The notes below the pieces were generated by a model. The model worked only from the letters and a program-made list of their open reading frames with translations. It searched no databases and was not told where the DNA came from. This document shows, piece after piece, positions 1 to 8,147 of a DNA stretch of 18,564 bases. Numbering within the stretch: the first letter of the stretch is position 1; each line of letters starts with the position of its first letter. A program made the position numbers and the translations under genes. Source of the stretch: a bacterium (lineage in GTDB: Bacteria > Elusimicrobiota > Elusimicrobia > Elusimicrobiales > UBA9959); contig JAKAMO010000054.1 in NCBI GenBank assembly GCA_021812825.1, positions 1 through 18,564 of the forward strand. Direction: 5' to 3'.

Positions 1-2
1 TC

Positions 3-854
3 CGATCTCTTTTTTTCGCTTTCTGGAATGCCCTCGGCGGCCGGATAAGGAACCTCTGTGTTTCCGTGTGGGGCTCCGATATAGTTCCTGCCGCTCCGGA
101 AAAGGAACTCGGCCTGAGGGATGGGCTTTCGAAAAGGCTCCTGCTCTCTCAGGCCGCCGCCATCACCGCCACCTCCGAATTCCTGGCCGAGGAGACGGTC
201 CGCCTGGCCGGCGGCGCGAGAGTCAGGGTGGTGCCCTTCGGCGTGGACCTGACGGAGTTCTCACCGGGACGCCGTCGCGCGCATAACGGCACGCGGATCT
301 GTTCAGTGAAGCAGCTTGGCGCCAAGTATGGCCCGGACCATCTGCTGGAGGCTTTCCGCTCTCTCGCGTCGGAGTTCCCGGACGTGTCGCTGGTTTTCGC
401 CGGGGACGGCCCCATGAGGAAGGACCTTTCCCGGTCGGCGGCGGAGCTGGGGCTCGGCGGGCGGGTAGAGTTCCTGGGCGCGGTGCCGGCCTCGAAAGTG
501 CCGGAAGTCCTGTCGGAGGCCGACATCCTCGCGATGCCTTCCGTCTGCGCCGAAGCCTTTGGCGTCGCGGCCGTAGAGGCCGAGGCCATGGGGATCCCGG
601 TAGTGGCCACCAGGGTGGGGGGCATCCCCGAGGCCGTACGCGACGGCGAGACCGGGCTGTTGGTGCCTCCGGCCGACCAGCCCGCCCTGGCCGCGGCTCT
701 GGGCAGGCTGGTGCGCGATCGGGGTTTGCGTGAACGGCTGGGTGAAGCCGGCCGGAAGTTCGTAGTAGAAAGATACGATATCCGGGCCAACGCGTCCGAG
801 ATGGAAGCTGTCTACAAGGAGGTCGTGAATGCCGGACCAGAAGGAAAAGCATGA
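3..854 (+). CDS. GT4 family glycosyltransferase, 5' end cut by the window
   Basis: Probable GT-B fold glycosyltransferase that moves a sugar from a nucleotide donor onto a growing surface glycan at the cytoplasmic side of the inner membrane. The frame is open to the window edge, and the residues just before the first in-frame GTG (66) read VSVWGSD, which matches the N-terminal half of GT4 enzymes, so the true start lies upstream. The C-terminal half is complete: a nucleotide-binding Rossmann region begins at RICSVKQLGAKYGPDHLLEAF, the GT4 E-x7-E element appears as EAFGVAAVE, and GIPVVATRVGGIPEAV follows. The protein ends with the usual helix containing RYDIRAN. The next gene starts inside its last 26 bases, which suggests translational coupling. 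Family assignment is secure; donor and acceptor cannot be read from the sequence. Confidence 0.9.
   Translation, partial: RSLFFAFWNALGGRIRNLCVSVWGSDIVPAAPEKELGLRDGLSKRLLLSQAAAITATSEFLAEETVRLAGGARVRVVPFGVDLTEFSPGRRRAHNGTRICSVKQLGAKYGPDHLLEAFRSLASEFPDVSLVFAGDGPMRKDLSRSAAELGLGGRVEFLGAVPASKVPEVLSEADILAMPSVCAEAFGVAAVEAEAMGIPVVATRVGGIPEAVRDGETGLLVPPADQPALAAALGRLVRDRGLRERLGEAGRKFVVERYDIRANASEMEAVYKEVVNAGPEGKA
816..822 (+). promoter_or_regulatory. Strong Shine-Dalgarno for the 829 methyltransferase
   Basis: AAGGAGG lies inside the upstream glycosyltransferase gene, 6 bases before ATG 829. It fixes the start of the methyltransferase and shows that the two genes overlap. Confidence 0.8.
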
Positions 855-1485
855 CGCGGACTGGGCCTCGAAGGACGGCACGACCGGCCTGTTCGAGCCG
901 TACCGGTACAGGATGGAGCTCTGCGCCGGGCTTGTGGCTTCGTTGAAGCCGGCGCTGCTGCTGGACCTCGGGTGCGGTACGGGTTTCATGGCGGGCCTGG
1001 TGAAGGCGCGGCTTCCCCGGGTGCGCATAGACGGCGTGGACTTTTCTCCTTACGCCCTGTCCATGGCGTCTTCCCTCGACGGAAAGATAGAGGCCGATAT
1101 CGACTCCGGGGACCTGCCGCTGTCCGCCGGGACCTACGACTGCGTATTGTGCACCGAGTTCCTGGAGCATCTGTACGAGCCGGCGCACGCGCTGAAGGAG
1201 ATGGCGCGCGTGCTGAAGCCGGGGGGGCGGGCGGTCATCACCACGCCCAACTACGCGTTGCTCCATAACCGCGCCGCGTCGCTGGCCGGCCGTCTTCCGC
1301 AGACCATGCTGAACGAGCAGCATATCAGGTTCTACACTTATTCATCCCTTTCAGCTCTGGCGGAGAGCGCCGGTTTCCGCGTGGAGGCCAGGTACGGGGC
1401 CCGCCGCCGCTTCAGTTCGGTGGCCGCTCTGTGGCCGGCGCTGCTCTCGGAATGGGTGATACTGCTGCTGGAAAAAGGAAAATGA
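829..1485 (+). CDS. Class I SAM-dependent methyltransferase
   Basis: Predicted cytoplasmic methyltransferase of 218 residues. The SAM-binding motif I reads LDLGCGTG (residues 45-52), an acidic residue that would bind the SAM ribose follows at D71 (GVDFS), and the post-core LKPGG is at 129-133. This layout is typical of Methyltransf_11/23-type enzymes. It starts at ATG 829 behind a strong AAGGAGG and its stop overlaps the next ATG (ATGA at 1482-1485), so it belongs to the glycan operon. The natural guess is methylation of a sugar or of the glycan end. The acceptor is not visible in the sequence and small-molecule methylation cannot be excluded. Confidence 0.88.
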   Translation: MPDQKEKHDADWASKDGTTGLFEPYRYRMELCAGLVASLKPALLLDLGCGTGFMAGLVKARLPRVRIDGVDFSPYALSMASSLDGKIEADIDSGDLPLSAGTYDCVLCTEFLEHLYEPAHALKEMARVLKPGGRAVITTPNYALLHNRAASLAGRLPQTMLNEQHIRFYTYSSLSALAESAGFRVEARYGARRRFSSVAALWPALLSEWVILLLEKGK

Positions 1486-2840
1486 GCGATAACCGCGGGC
1501 CGATCGGCTATTTCAGGGAATTGCCGCTTTTTGCGCAGAACGTTTCTTTCGTGTTCCTCGCGCAGGCGGCCGTAGTGCTCTGCGGCATGCTCTCCAATAT
1601 CGTGGTGGCCAGATGGCTCGGCCCTGAAGGACAGGGCAAATACGCCCTTTGCGTGCTGCTGGGCGTCATGTTGCTGCGTTTCCTTACGCTGAACATGGGG
1701 GTCGCCGCCACCGTCTATGTGGGGAACGGCAGGCACCGTCCCGCGGCGGTGGCCGGAAACCTGCTGACGCTCTCCTTCACGATAATCGCCGTGATGGCTT
1801 TTTGTTATCACGCGTTCATGCCCGCGGCCGGGCCGGTCTTCCTCAGGAATCTGGAACCCGCGCTGTTCTCCCCGGCCTTCCTGCTGTTCCCTTTTTCCAT
1901 GCTGAGCGCGGGCCTTATCGGCATCTCGCGCGGCCTGAACTTCATCAAGCGCGCCTCGCTCATAGACATGGTCGAGACGGTCTCAAAGGCGGTCCTGATT
2001 TTCGCTTTCGTGGCGCTGCTCGGCGGAGGGGTGAGAGGGGCCGTTTACGCGGCGGCCGCCGCGTCGGTCTGCGGTCTTGCGTACGCCGTGCTGATATTGC
2101 CGCGCGGGACGCTTTCCGCGCCCGCTTTCGACACGGCCGTGGCCGGCGATCTGCTCAGGTTCGGAGCCAAAGGGCATCTGGGCAATATCGTGCAGTTCTT
2201 CAATTACCGCCTGGACATGTTCCTGGTCAACTTTTTCCTGACCCCGGCCAGCGTGGGCGTGTATTCCATAGCCGTGATGGTGGGCGAGCTGGCCTGGTAC
2301 GTTCCGACGGCAGTGGCCTCGGTGCTGCTGCCGAAGACGGCCGCGGGCAGCAAGCTGGAGGCGGACCAGTTCACGCCGATGGTATGCCGGATAACCGTAG
2401 CCGCCACTTTGGCTTTTTCCCTCGTCCTCGCGCTGGCGGCCGGGCCGGCGATACGGCTGGCTTTCGGCCGCGACTTCGCGCCGTCCATGACGCCGCTGCT
2501 GCTGCTGCTGCCGGGCATAGTCGTGTTCAGCGTCTCCAAAGTGCTGGCCAGCGACCTGGTGGGGCGCGGATATCCGCTTTACCCGACGTATATAGCGGCG
2601 GTCTCGCTGGGCGTCACGGCGCTGCTGGACGTGCTGCTCATCCCCGGATGGCGGCTCGCCGGGGCGGCCGCGGCCAGCTCTATATCCTACGCCGTTTCCA
2701 GCCTGCTGTTCCTGAGGGCCGCCCGCGGCGTTTCCGGCAACAGGCCCGCGGATTACCTGTTCCTGAAAGGCGGCGACATACGCAGGCTGGCCGCGGCTTT
2801 GGCCCCCGGCGCGCCGTCCGGCCGGGCCGCCGCGCTTTGA
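1482..2840 (+). CDS. Wzx-type polysaccharide/oligosaccharide flippase
   Basis: Integral membrane protein of 452 residues with about a dozen hydrophobic segments, matching the polysaccharide_synt (Wzx/MurJ/MATE-like) superfamily. The first helix region carries the typical ARWLGPEGQGKYAL signature. Such proteins flip lipid-linked oligosaccharides from the cytoplasmic to the periplasmic face. I chose ATG 1482 over an in-frame GTG at 1431: 1482 gives an ATGA overlap with the previous gene and has GGAAAAAGGAAA just before it, whereas the extra 17 residues (MAGAALGMGDTAAGKRK) are translated from methyltransferase coding sequence. A flippase in the middle of glycosyltransferases implies a Wzx/Wzy-like route, though no Wzy is seen in the window. 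The symbol wzx would suit the role but orthology cannot be shown. Confidence 0.88.
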   Translation: MSDNRGPIGYFRELPLFAQNVSFVFLAQAAVVLCGMLSNIVVARWLGPEGQGKYALCVLLGVMLLRFLTLNMGVAATVYVGNGRHRPAAVAGNLLTLSFTIIAVMAFCYHAFMPAAGPVFLRNLEPALFSPAFLLFPFSMLSAGLIGISRGLNFIKRASLIDMVETVSKAVLIFAFVALLGGGVRGAVYAAAAASVCGLAYAVLILPRGTLSAPAFDTAVAGDLLRFGAKGHLGNIVQFFNYRLDMFLVNFFLTPASVGVYSIAVMVGELAWYVPTAVASVLLPKTAAGSKLEADQFTPMVCRITVAATLAFSLVLALAAGPAIRLAFGRDFAPSMTPLLLLLPGIVVFSVSKVLASDLVGRGYPLYPTYIAAVSLGVTALLDVLLIPGWRLAGAAAASSISYAVSSLLFLRAARGVSGNRPADYLFLKGGDIRRLAAALAPGAPSGRAAAL

Positions 2841-2862
2841 TAGAATATCCTTTCGTGAAAGA

Positions 2863-3786
2863 ATGAAGACTACAGAACCCGGATGCCGCGCCGAAAACTG
2901 CTTCCTCTGCGGGAGCGGTTCCTGCGCTCCCGTTTACGGGACCTCGCCGTACGGGCTGGTAAAGTGTTCCGGCTGCGGCCTGGTGCGGGTGTCGCCGATG
3001 CCAGACGCCGTGAACCGGCGCGAGGTGAACGCGAGGACCTATTCCACCGAAGAATACCGGCGGCGGTACTTCATGGATAAAAAAATATATTCCTCGTGGT
3101 TCAGGGAGAAGCTGGCGCTGATAGAGCGGTTCAAGCCGGGGAAGGGCCGCATACTCGATATAGGATGCAGCTACGGTTTCTTCGTCGAGGAGGCTCTCGG
3201 CCGCGGCTGGGACGCCTTCGGCTGCGAGATAAACCCGGTTACCGGCGGCTACAGCCGCGGGCGGCTGGGGGAAAGAGTGCACATCGGCGGCCCGGAAACT
3301 ATCCCTTTCTCCGGTCCCGGTTTCGACGCCATAGTCATGTGGGACGTCATAGAGCATCAGCCTGACCCTCTGGGCTTTCTGCGAATGGCCCGAAAATATC
3401 TGAAGCCCGGCGGCCTGGTCTGCCTGCAGGTGCCTAATTTCGGAGGGTATATTTCAGGTCTTAAGAAGGAGAAATGGGACTGGCTCACTCCCGGGGACCA
3501 TCTGTATTTCTTCACGACCGATACCCTGGCGCGCCTGGCCGGCCGGGCCGGGCTGCGGCAGGCCCACGTGGAGACGTGGGAGTCCACCAGGTATTTCATC
3601 GATTCTCTGATCGGGTACAACGAGAGGCAGGGAGCGCTGGCGGAGCTCTACAGGGCCACCGTGGTCCGGGCCGTGCGCCTCGGTCTCTTTTTCCTGTTCC
3701 TGCCTTTCCAGCGCCGGCTGCACCGCGAGGGGAAGGGCGCCCTGATCCTGGGCGTCTTCTCTTACGCAGGGGGTGAAAATGACTGA
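2863..3786 (+). CDS. Zinc-ribbon class I SAM methyltransferase (Methyltransf_23 type)
   Basis: Protein of 307 residues with two parts. An N-terminal zinc ribbon uses C13-x2-C16 and C35-x2-C38 (CFLC and CSGC, followed by GLVRVSPMP). A class I SAM domain follows, with motif I ILDIGCSYG (97-105), E122 as the acidic ribose-binding position, DVIEH near 161-165 and LKPGGLV later. The ribbon plus Methyltransf_23 layout is common in sugar-biosynthesis loci (NovU/TylC3-like C-methyltransferases share it), so a deoxysugar or glycan methyl transfer is likely but unproven. It starts 22 bases after the flippase stop, the widest gap inside the operon. Its last 8 bases overlap the next gene. Confidence 0.88.
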   Translation: MKTTEPGCRAENCFLCGSGSCAPVYGTSPYGLVKCSGCGLVRVSPMPDAVNRREVNARTYSTEEYRRRYFMDKKIYSSWFREKLALIERFKPGKGRILDIGCSYGFFVEEALGRGWDAFGCEINPVTGGYSRGRLGERVHIGGPETIPFSGPGFDAIVMWDVIEHQPDPLGFLRMARKYLKPGGLVCLQVPNFGGYISGLKKEKWDWLTPGDHLYFFTTDTLARLAGRAGLRQAHVETWESTRYFIDSLIGYNERQGALAELYRATVVRAVRLGLFFLFLPFQRRLHREGKGALILGVFSYAGGEND

Positions 3787-4723
3787 AGGCGCCATGTTCG
3801 GCCGGGCCCGGGCGGCCGCGGCGCGCGTTTTGAGGAAGAAGCTGCTGTCCTTCCCGCGCAAAGTCCAGATAGAGACCACGGCGGCCTGCAACGCCAATTG
3901 CGTCATGTGCCCTCATTCTTCCATCAAGCGGGAGAAGGGAGCCATGGACTTCGGCCTCTTCCGGCGGATAATAGACGAATGCGCCTCCGCCCCGGAAGGC
4001 GTGGACGAGCTCTATCCGTTCCTTAACGGCGAGCTGTTCCTGACCCCGGGCTGGGAAAATTACCTGTCTTACGCGAGAGAGAAACTGCGGCGGACGAAGA
4101 TATCGCTGTTCACGAACGGCTCCCTGCTGAACGAAGCCAACGCGGCCCGGCTCCTCAAGACAGGACCAGATCACGTCAACGTGAGCTTCGACGGCACCGA
4201 CAAGGCGACGTACGAAGCCGTCAGGCGCAATCTGCGGTTCGAGGAGGTGGAAGAGAACATCCGTTCCCTGGTCTCGCTCCGCGCCGCCCTGCGGCTCGCC
4301 CGTCCGAGGATCACCGTCTCTATAGTCGAAATGGAGCGCACCGCCCCGGGGATACCGGATTTCGTGAAGAGGTGGAGCGGCGTAGTGGACGCCGTGACTG
4401 TGGAGCCTTTCAGCACCTGGACCGGCGCCATGGCCGATCTGGCGGTTCCCGGCCGCGCCGCGCGCCGAAGGGTCCCCTGCCCGCGTCTCTGGTACAATCT
4501 GACCGTATTGAACTCCGGGAAAGTGGCGCTGTGCTGCCTGGATTACGAGGGGAAGGTCCCCCTCGGCGACCTGAATTCCATGTCGGTGCGGGAGGTCTGG
4601 CGCGGCGCGGCTGCGGAAGAGCTGCGGACGGCGCACGAGCGGGGACGCTATTCCGGCCTGGCGCTGTGCGAGAACTGCGATTACGGCAAATACCAGTCCG
4701 AGACGCCTTTCTGGTGGGTTTAA
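3779..4723 (+). CDS. Radical SAM protein with SPASM-like C-terminus
   Basis: Radical SAM enzyme of 314 residues. The iron-sulfur cluster motif C-x3-C-x2-C is C37-C41-C44 (AACNANCVMCPHS), preceded by the usual strand VQIETT. The C-terminal part has a second cysteine set (CPRLW, a CC pair in ALCCLDYEG, and CENC near the end) separated by GDLNSMSVREVW, which is the classic SPASM/twitch pattern for an auxiliary cluster. I prefer ATG 3779 to the in-frame GTG at 3773 because AGGGGG ends 5 bases before 3779. In sugar loci such proteins perform radical chemistry on sugars or peptides, or remain uncharacterised. The substrate is unknown, but the position between a methyltransferase and glycosyltransferases suggests glycan or precursor modification. 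Confidence 0.88.
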   Translation: MTEGAMFGRARAAAARVLRKKLLSFPRKVQIETTAACNANCVMCPHSSIKREKGAMDFGLFRRIIDECASAPEGVDELYPFLNGELFLTPGWENYLSYAREKLRRTKISLFTNGSLLNEANAARLLKTGPDHVNVSFDGTDKATYEAVRRNLRFEEVEENIRSLVSLRAALRLARPRITVSIVEMERTAPGIPDFVKRWSGVVDAVTVEPFSTWTGAMADLAVPGRAARRRVPCPRLWYNLTVLNSGKVALCCLDYEGKVPLGDLNSMSVREVWRGAAAEELRTAHERGRYSGLALCENCDYGKYQSETPFWWV

Positions 4724-5872
4724 ATGCGCTATTTCGTCTATTACTACCTTTACGACGAACGTATAAAGGACGTACCGGGCGGGCCCATGAAGGTCTTCGA
4801 CCTGTGCAGCAACCTCAAGGCCCTGGGGCATGACGTGGTGCTCTTCGCCCCCGATATAGGCGGGCCGCGGGAGCAGACCACGGCGCGGGTGGTCCTGATC
4901 CCGGCTTTCGGGGTGCCGCTGCTGGGGATAATCTGGCACGAGGCGGCGGTGATGTTCGCGTCCCTGCTGGAGCTGGCGCGCGGCGGCTGCGGGGCGGTGT
5001 ATGCGCGCATAACCACGTCGTTCGCGCCGCTGGCCGTGGCGCGGCTGGCCGGGGCCCGTCTGCTCACCGAAGTCAACGACGATCCCTTCCTGAGGTACGC
5101 GGCCGGGGCCGGGAAGCTGAAGACGCGGATCGTGAGATTCTGCGACGGGATAAATCTTCGCCGCAGCGACCGGGTCCTGGCGGTCAACGCCTTCATAAAG
5201 AAAGCGCTCGAGGACAGGCTGGGAGTGGACCCGGGCCGCGTGCGCGTGGTCCCGAGCGGGGCCAATACGGCGCTCTTCCGCCCTTACGGAAAGGAGGAGG
5301 CCTGCCGGGAGCTTTCTCTGGACCCTTCCCTGAGATATATCTGCTTCGTGGGCAGCCTGAATCCGTGGAACGACTACGCCCTTATCGTCTCGGCGGCCGC
5401 CGGGCTCTGCGCGGAGCGTCCGGACCTGCGCTGCGTGCTGGCCGGGGACCTCGATGCCCGGGTGGAAAGGCTGATCGCTTCTTCCGGGATGCGGGACAAG
5501 TTCGTCCTGACCGGGCGGGTGGCTCCGGCTGCGGCGGTAAAGTACATCGCCTGTTCGGAAGTGTGCCTGTCCGCGATCTCCCCGGATTCGGAGCCGATGA
5601 CGCCGGTGAAGATATTCGATTACCTGTCCTGCGCCAGGCCCGTGGTCGCGGCCGGCCCGCGGGGAGAGGAACGGCTGCTGGAGGGCTGCGGGGCCGCGGT
5701 GCTCACCCCGGCGGGCGACGCGGCCGCCTTCGCCGCCGCCGTGCGTAATTTCCTGGCCGATCCGTCCCTGGCTTTGAGAGCGGGCGCCGGCGGCAGAAAA
5801 TATGTTATGGACCACTATGACCGCGTCTCCATAGCGAGGAATATAGCAGCGCTGGCGGAGGAAGCGGCATGA
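4724..5872 (+). CDS. GT4-like glycosyltransferase
   Basis: GT-B glycosyltransferase of 382 residues beginning MRYFVYYYLYDERIKD, with the glycine-rich acceptor-side loop GGPMK and LKALGHDVVLFAPD in the N-terminal domain. The C-terminal domain starts near YICFVGSLNPWNDYALI. In place of a standard E-x7-E it reads SEPMTPVKIFDYLSCARPVV. This is the pattern of the WcaI/WbuB-like subgroup, with D instead of the usual second E in 'K-x-x-E-Y-L'. The start directly abuts the TAA of the radical SAM gene and its stop overlaps the next ATG (ATGA). It is cytoplasmic or peripheral to the inner membrane and adds one sugar to the lipid-linked glycan; which sugar cannot be told. Confidence 0.88.
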   Translation: MRYFVYYYLYDERIKDVPGGPMKVFDLCSNLKALGHDVVLFAPDIGGPREQTTARVVLIPAFGVPLLGIIWHEAAVMFASLLELARGGCGAVYARITTSFAPLAVARLAGARLLTEVNDDPFLRYAAGAGKLKTRIVRFCDGINLRRSDRVLAVNAFIKKALEDRLGVDPGRVRVVPSGANTALFRPYGKEEACRELSLDPSLRYICFVGSLNPWNDYALIVSAAAGLCAERPDLRCVLAGDLDARVERLIASSGMRDKFVLTGRVAPAAAVKYIACSEVCLSAISPDSEPMTPVKIFDYLSCARPVVAAGPRGEERLLEGCGAAVLTPAGDAAAFAAAVRNFLADPSLALRAGAGGRKYVMDHYDRVSIARNIAALAEEAA

Positions 5873-7023
5873 GGATATCTGTCACCTGCTACGAGAGCCT
5901 CGGCGTGGCCGGCGGCAGCGCCATCCAGGTGCTGCGCCTGGCGGAGGAGCTGGTCAGGGCGGGCCACTCCGTGACCATCTACGCCCCGGGGATAACGAAG
6001 GCGCCGCGCACTTCCGCCGCTGTGGCCTATATGCCGGTGCTCAACATCCCCGGCCTGCGGTTCGTCAGCTACCTGCTGCTGGCGCCTTTTTACCTGGCCC
6101 TGGAGTTCAGCCGCTGGCGGCCCGACGTTCTGCTGGTCTTCGAGGTCTATTTCGACCTCTCTTCCGTCCTGCTGGCCAGGCTTACCGGAACGCCGCTGCA
6201 CGTGTTCGTCAACGCCATAGCCGACCAGGAGCTGCGTCTGTCCGGGTCGCGCCTCCCGCTGAAATGGGCGCTGGGCGCCGTGCAGGCGCTGCTGGTCCGT
6301 TCGGCCGGCAAGGTCTATACTATCTCCGGAGAGATATCCGCCTGGCTGCGCCGCCGTTATTCGCTGCCGGAAAGCGCGGTGGTCCTCGTCAGGAACGGCG
6401 TGGATACCCGCGCTTTCGCCCCGCTGGACGCGGCGGAATGTAGGCGCAAGCTGGGCTTGCCGGCCGCCGGCCGCTATATAGGTTTCGTCGGGCGCCCGGC
6501 TCCGTGGCACGGACTGGGGTCCCTGGTCGCGGCCGCGCCGGCGGTGCTGCGGGAGGTCCCGGACGCCAGGTTCCTGATAGTAGGGGAGGGGCCGTCCCTG
6601 CCGGAAGTGAAGGAGTTGGTCCGGGCGCAGGGACTCTCGGGGAACTTCGTTTTTGCCGGGGAAGCGCCGCATGCGGAGATACCGGCGTATATCGGCGCCT
6701 GCGACGTCTGCGTGGCCTTCTATAAGCCCGTGCGTTCTTATGCCGGCGACCCGATGAAGCTCTACGAGTACCTGGCCTGCGGCAGGGCCGTTCTGGCCGA
6801 GGCGGTGCCAGGTTACGGGGACCTGGTGGTAGAGGCCGGCGCCGGGCTCCAGGTGCGGTCTTCCGACCCCGCGGCCGCGGCGGAGGCGCTGATTGGATTG
6901 CTGAAGGACGGAGGTCTGCGCGCCGGGATGGGGATCAATGGGCGCAAGGCGGCGGTTTCCAGGTATGAATGGGCCGCCGGGATAAAGGATATGATATCCG
7001 GCCTGACCGGGGGGGCGGTCTGA
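5869..7023 (+). CDS. GT4 family glycosyltransferase
   Basis: GT-B glycosyltransferase of 384 residues. The N-terminus has MRISVTCYESLGVAGGSAIQ followed by LRLAEELVRAGHSVTIY, the usual acceptor-domain opening. The C-terminal donor domain begins at YIGFVGRPAPWHGLGSLVAA and carries DPMKLYEYLACGRAVLAEAVPG, the conserved 'K-L-x-E-Y-L-A-x-G' form of the GT4 donor site. ATGA overlap with the gene before and TGATG overlap with the gene after place it firmly in the operon. It resembles its neighbour at 4724 in overall plan, which could reflect an old duplication; this was not tested by alignment. Sugar specificity is unknown. Confidence 0.9.
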   Translation: MRISVTCYESLGVAGGSAIQVLRLAEELVRAGHSVTIYAPGITKAPRTSAAVAYMPVLNIPGLRFVSYLLLAPFYLALEFSRWRPDVLLVFEVYFDLSSVLLARLTGTPLHVFVNAIADQELRLSGSRLPLKWALGAVQALLVRSAGKVYTISGEISAWLRRRYSLPESAVVLVRNGVDTRAFAPLDAAECRRKLGLPAAGRYIGFVGRPAPWHGLGSLVAAAPAVLREVPDARFLIVGEGPSLPEVKELVRAQGLSGNFVFAGEAPHAEIPAYIGACDVCVAFYKPVRSYAGDPMKLYEYLACGRAVLAEAVPGYGDLVVEAGAGLQVRSSDPAAAAEALIGLLKDGGLRAGMGINGRKAAVSRYEWAAGIKDMISGLTGGAV

Positions 7024-8147
7024 TGCGACGCAGGACGAATCTGCTTTTCGTGATAGAGAACTCCGCCTACGGCGGCGGGGAGAAGGTGTTCTCCCAGCTG
7101 ATACGCTCGCTCCCGCAGGAGAAGTTCGATATCTGCTGCGCTTCCCGTCCGACGGGCCGCTTCTACGGGGAGGTCAGGGACTTCTGCCGTTTCCTTCCGC
7201 TGGACCTGTCCAGCAGGTTCAACCTCCTGAACGTGCCGCGCCTGAAGGCGATGATGCTGGCCAACGGCATAGACATAGCGCACAGCCAGGGCGCGAGGGC
7301 CGATTTCTATTGCGCCCTGGCCGCCGCCCGGGCCGGGGTGAAGTGCGTCTCCACCGTGGCGATGCCGGTGGAAGGCTTTGACGTCGGTTTCCTGAAGAAA
7401 AGGCTGTACATGCTGCTCGCGGCCTTCGCCGCCCGCCGGACCACGGCCGCCGTCACCGTGTCCGGGGCGCTGGAGCAGCAGCTGAAAGGCCGGTATCCCT
7501 CGGTGGAGCTGATCCGCAATCCGGTGGACCTGGCAGAGTTCGATCCGTCTAATTTCGACGCCACCGCCGTGATAGAGCGTTTCGGTCTCCGCGGCCGGCT
7601 GGTGTTAGGGGCGCTGGGCAGGCTGGAATGGCAGAAAGGTTACCCGGACCTTATAGCGGCCATCGGCATTCTGCTGGAGAAGACACCGGGCCTCAGGGAA
7701 AAGCTGGTCTGTCTCATCGCAGGGACGGGCAGCCTTGAGAAGCAACTGCGAGCCCGGGCCGCCGCGGCCGGCGTAGCCGGCAACGTGGTCTTCTGCGGGG
7801 AGATCTCTAACGTCAGGGATCTCCTCAGCGCTATCGACATTTTTGTGATGCCTTCGCTGAGGGAGGGGCAGCCGCTGGCGCTGCTTGAGGCAATGGCCAT
7901 GGCCAGGCCTATAGCCGCTTCGGATATCCCGGGAATAAACGATACCGTGGTCCCCGGGGAGAGCGCCGTCCTGTTCAAGGCTGGCGAGCCGGCCTCCATG
8001 GCCGGGGCGCTGGACCGTCTTATCTCGGACAGGGCTTTGGCGGCGGGACTGGGCCGCGCGGCCCGCGCCGCGGCCGAGAAGGCGGGCCTTCCCGCCTATA
8101 TCGCGGCGCATGAGGAATTCTACCGGCGGCTTACGGAGGCGCGCTGA
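7023..8147 (+). CDS. GT4 family glycosyltransferase
   Basis: GT-B glycosyltransferase of 374 residues beginning MRRRTNLLFVIENSAYGGGE, with the GGGE acceptor loop typical of GT4. The donor domain has LGALGRLEWQKGYPDLIAAI, then a clear E-x7-E (EGQPLALLE) followed by AMARPIAASDIPG. An in-frame ATG at 6969 would add 18 residues. I chose 7023 because it gives the TGATG junction seen elsewhere in this operon, a G-rich stretch precedes it, and the protein then begins right before the first beta strand. Its stop overlaps the next ATG at 8147. It presumably adds a further residue of the repeat unit. Confidence 0.9.
   Translation: MRRRTNLLFVIENSAYGGGEKVFSQLIRSLPQEKFDICCASRPTGRFYGEVRDFCRFLPLDLSSRFNLLNVPRLKAMMLANGIDIAHSQGARADFYCALAAARAGVKCVSTVAMPVEGFDVGFLKKRLYMLLAAFAARRTTAAVTVSGALEQQLKGRYPSVELIRNPVDLAEFDPSNFDATAVIERFGLRGRLVLGALGRLEWQKGYPDLIAAIGILLEKTPGLREKLVCLIAGTGSLEKQLRARAAAAGVAGNVVFCGEISNVRDLLSAIDIFVMPSLREGQPLALLEAMAMARPIAASDIPGINDTVVPGESAVLFKAGEPASMAGALDRLISDRALAAGLGRAARAAAEKAGLPAYIAAHEEFYRRLTEAR

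Noticed and set aside
1431..1481. GTG start for the flippase
   Set aside because: The added residues are translated from the methyltransferase gene. ATG 1482 has an ATGA junction and a purine-rich ribosome site.
2841..2862. TAGAAT in the 22-base gap as a promoter
   Set aside because: No -35-like hexamer stands at a suitable distance, and the gap is short enough for one transcript.
3596..5815. A 739-codon open frame on the - strand
   Set aside because: It lies opposite clear radical SAM and glycosyltransferase genes, has low-complexity composition rich in G, R, P and A, and shows no domain. Long antisense frames are expected in such GC-rich coding DNA. The same holds for 223-1323 on the - strand and 1649-2866 on the + strand.
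6969..7022. Earlier ATG for the third complete GT4 gene
   Set aside because: It would add a charged tail encoded within the previous gene; 7023 matches the overlap style of the operon and the usual N-terminus of the family.
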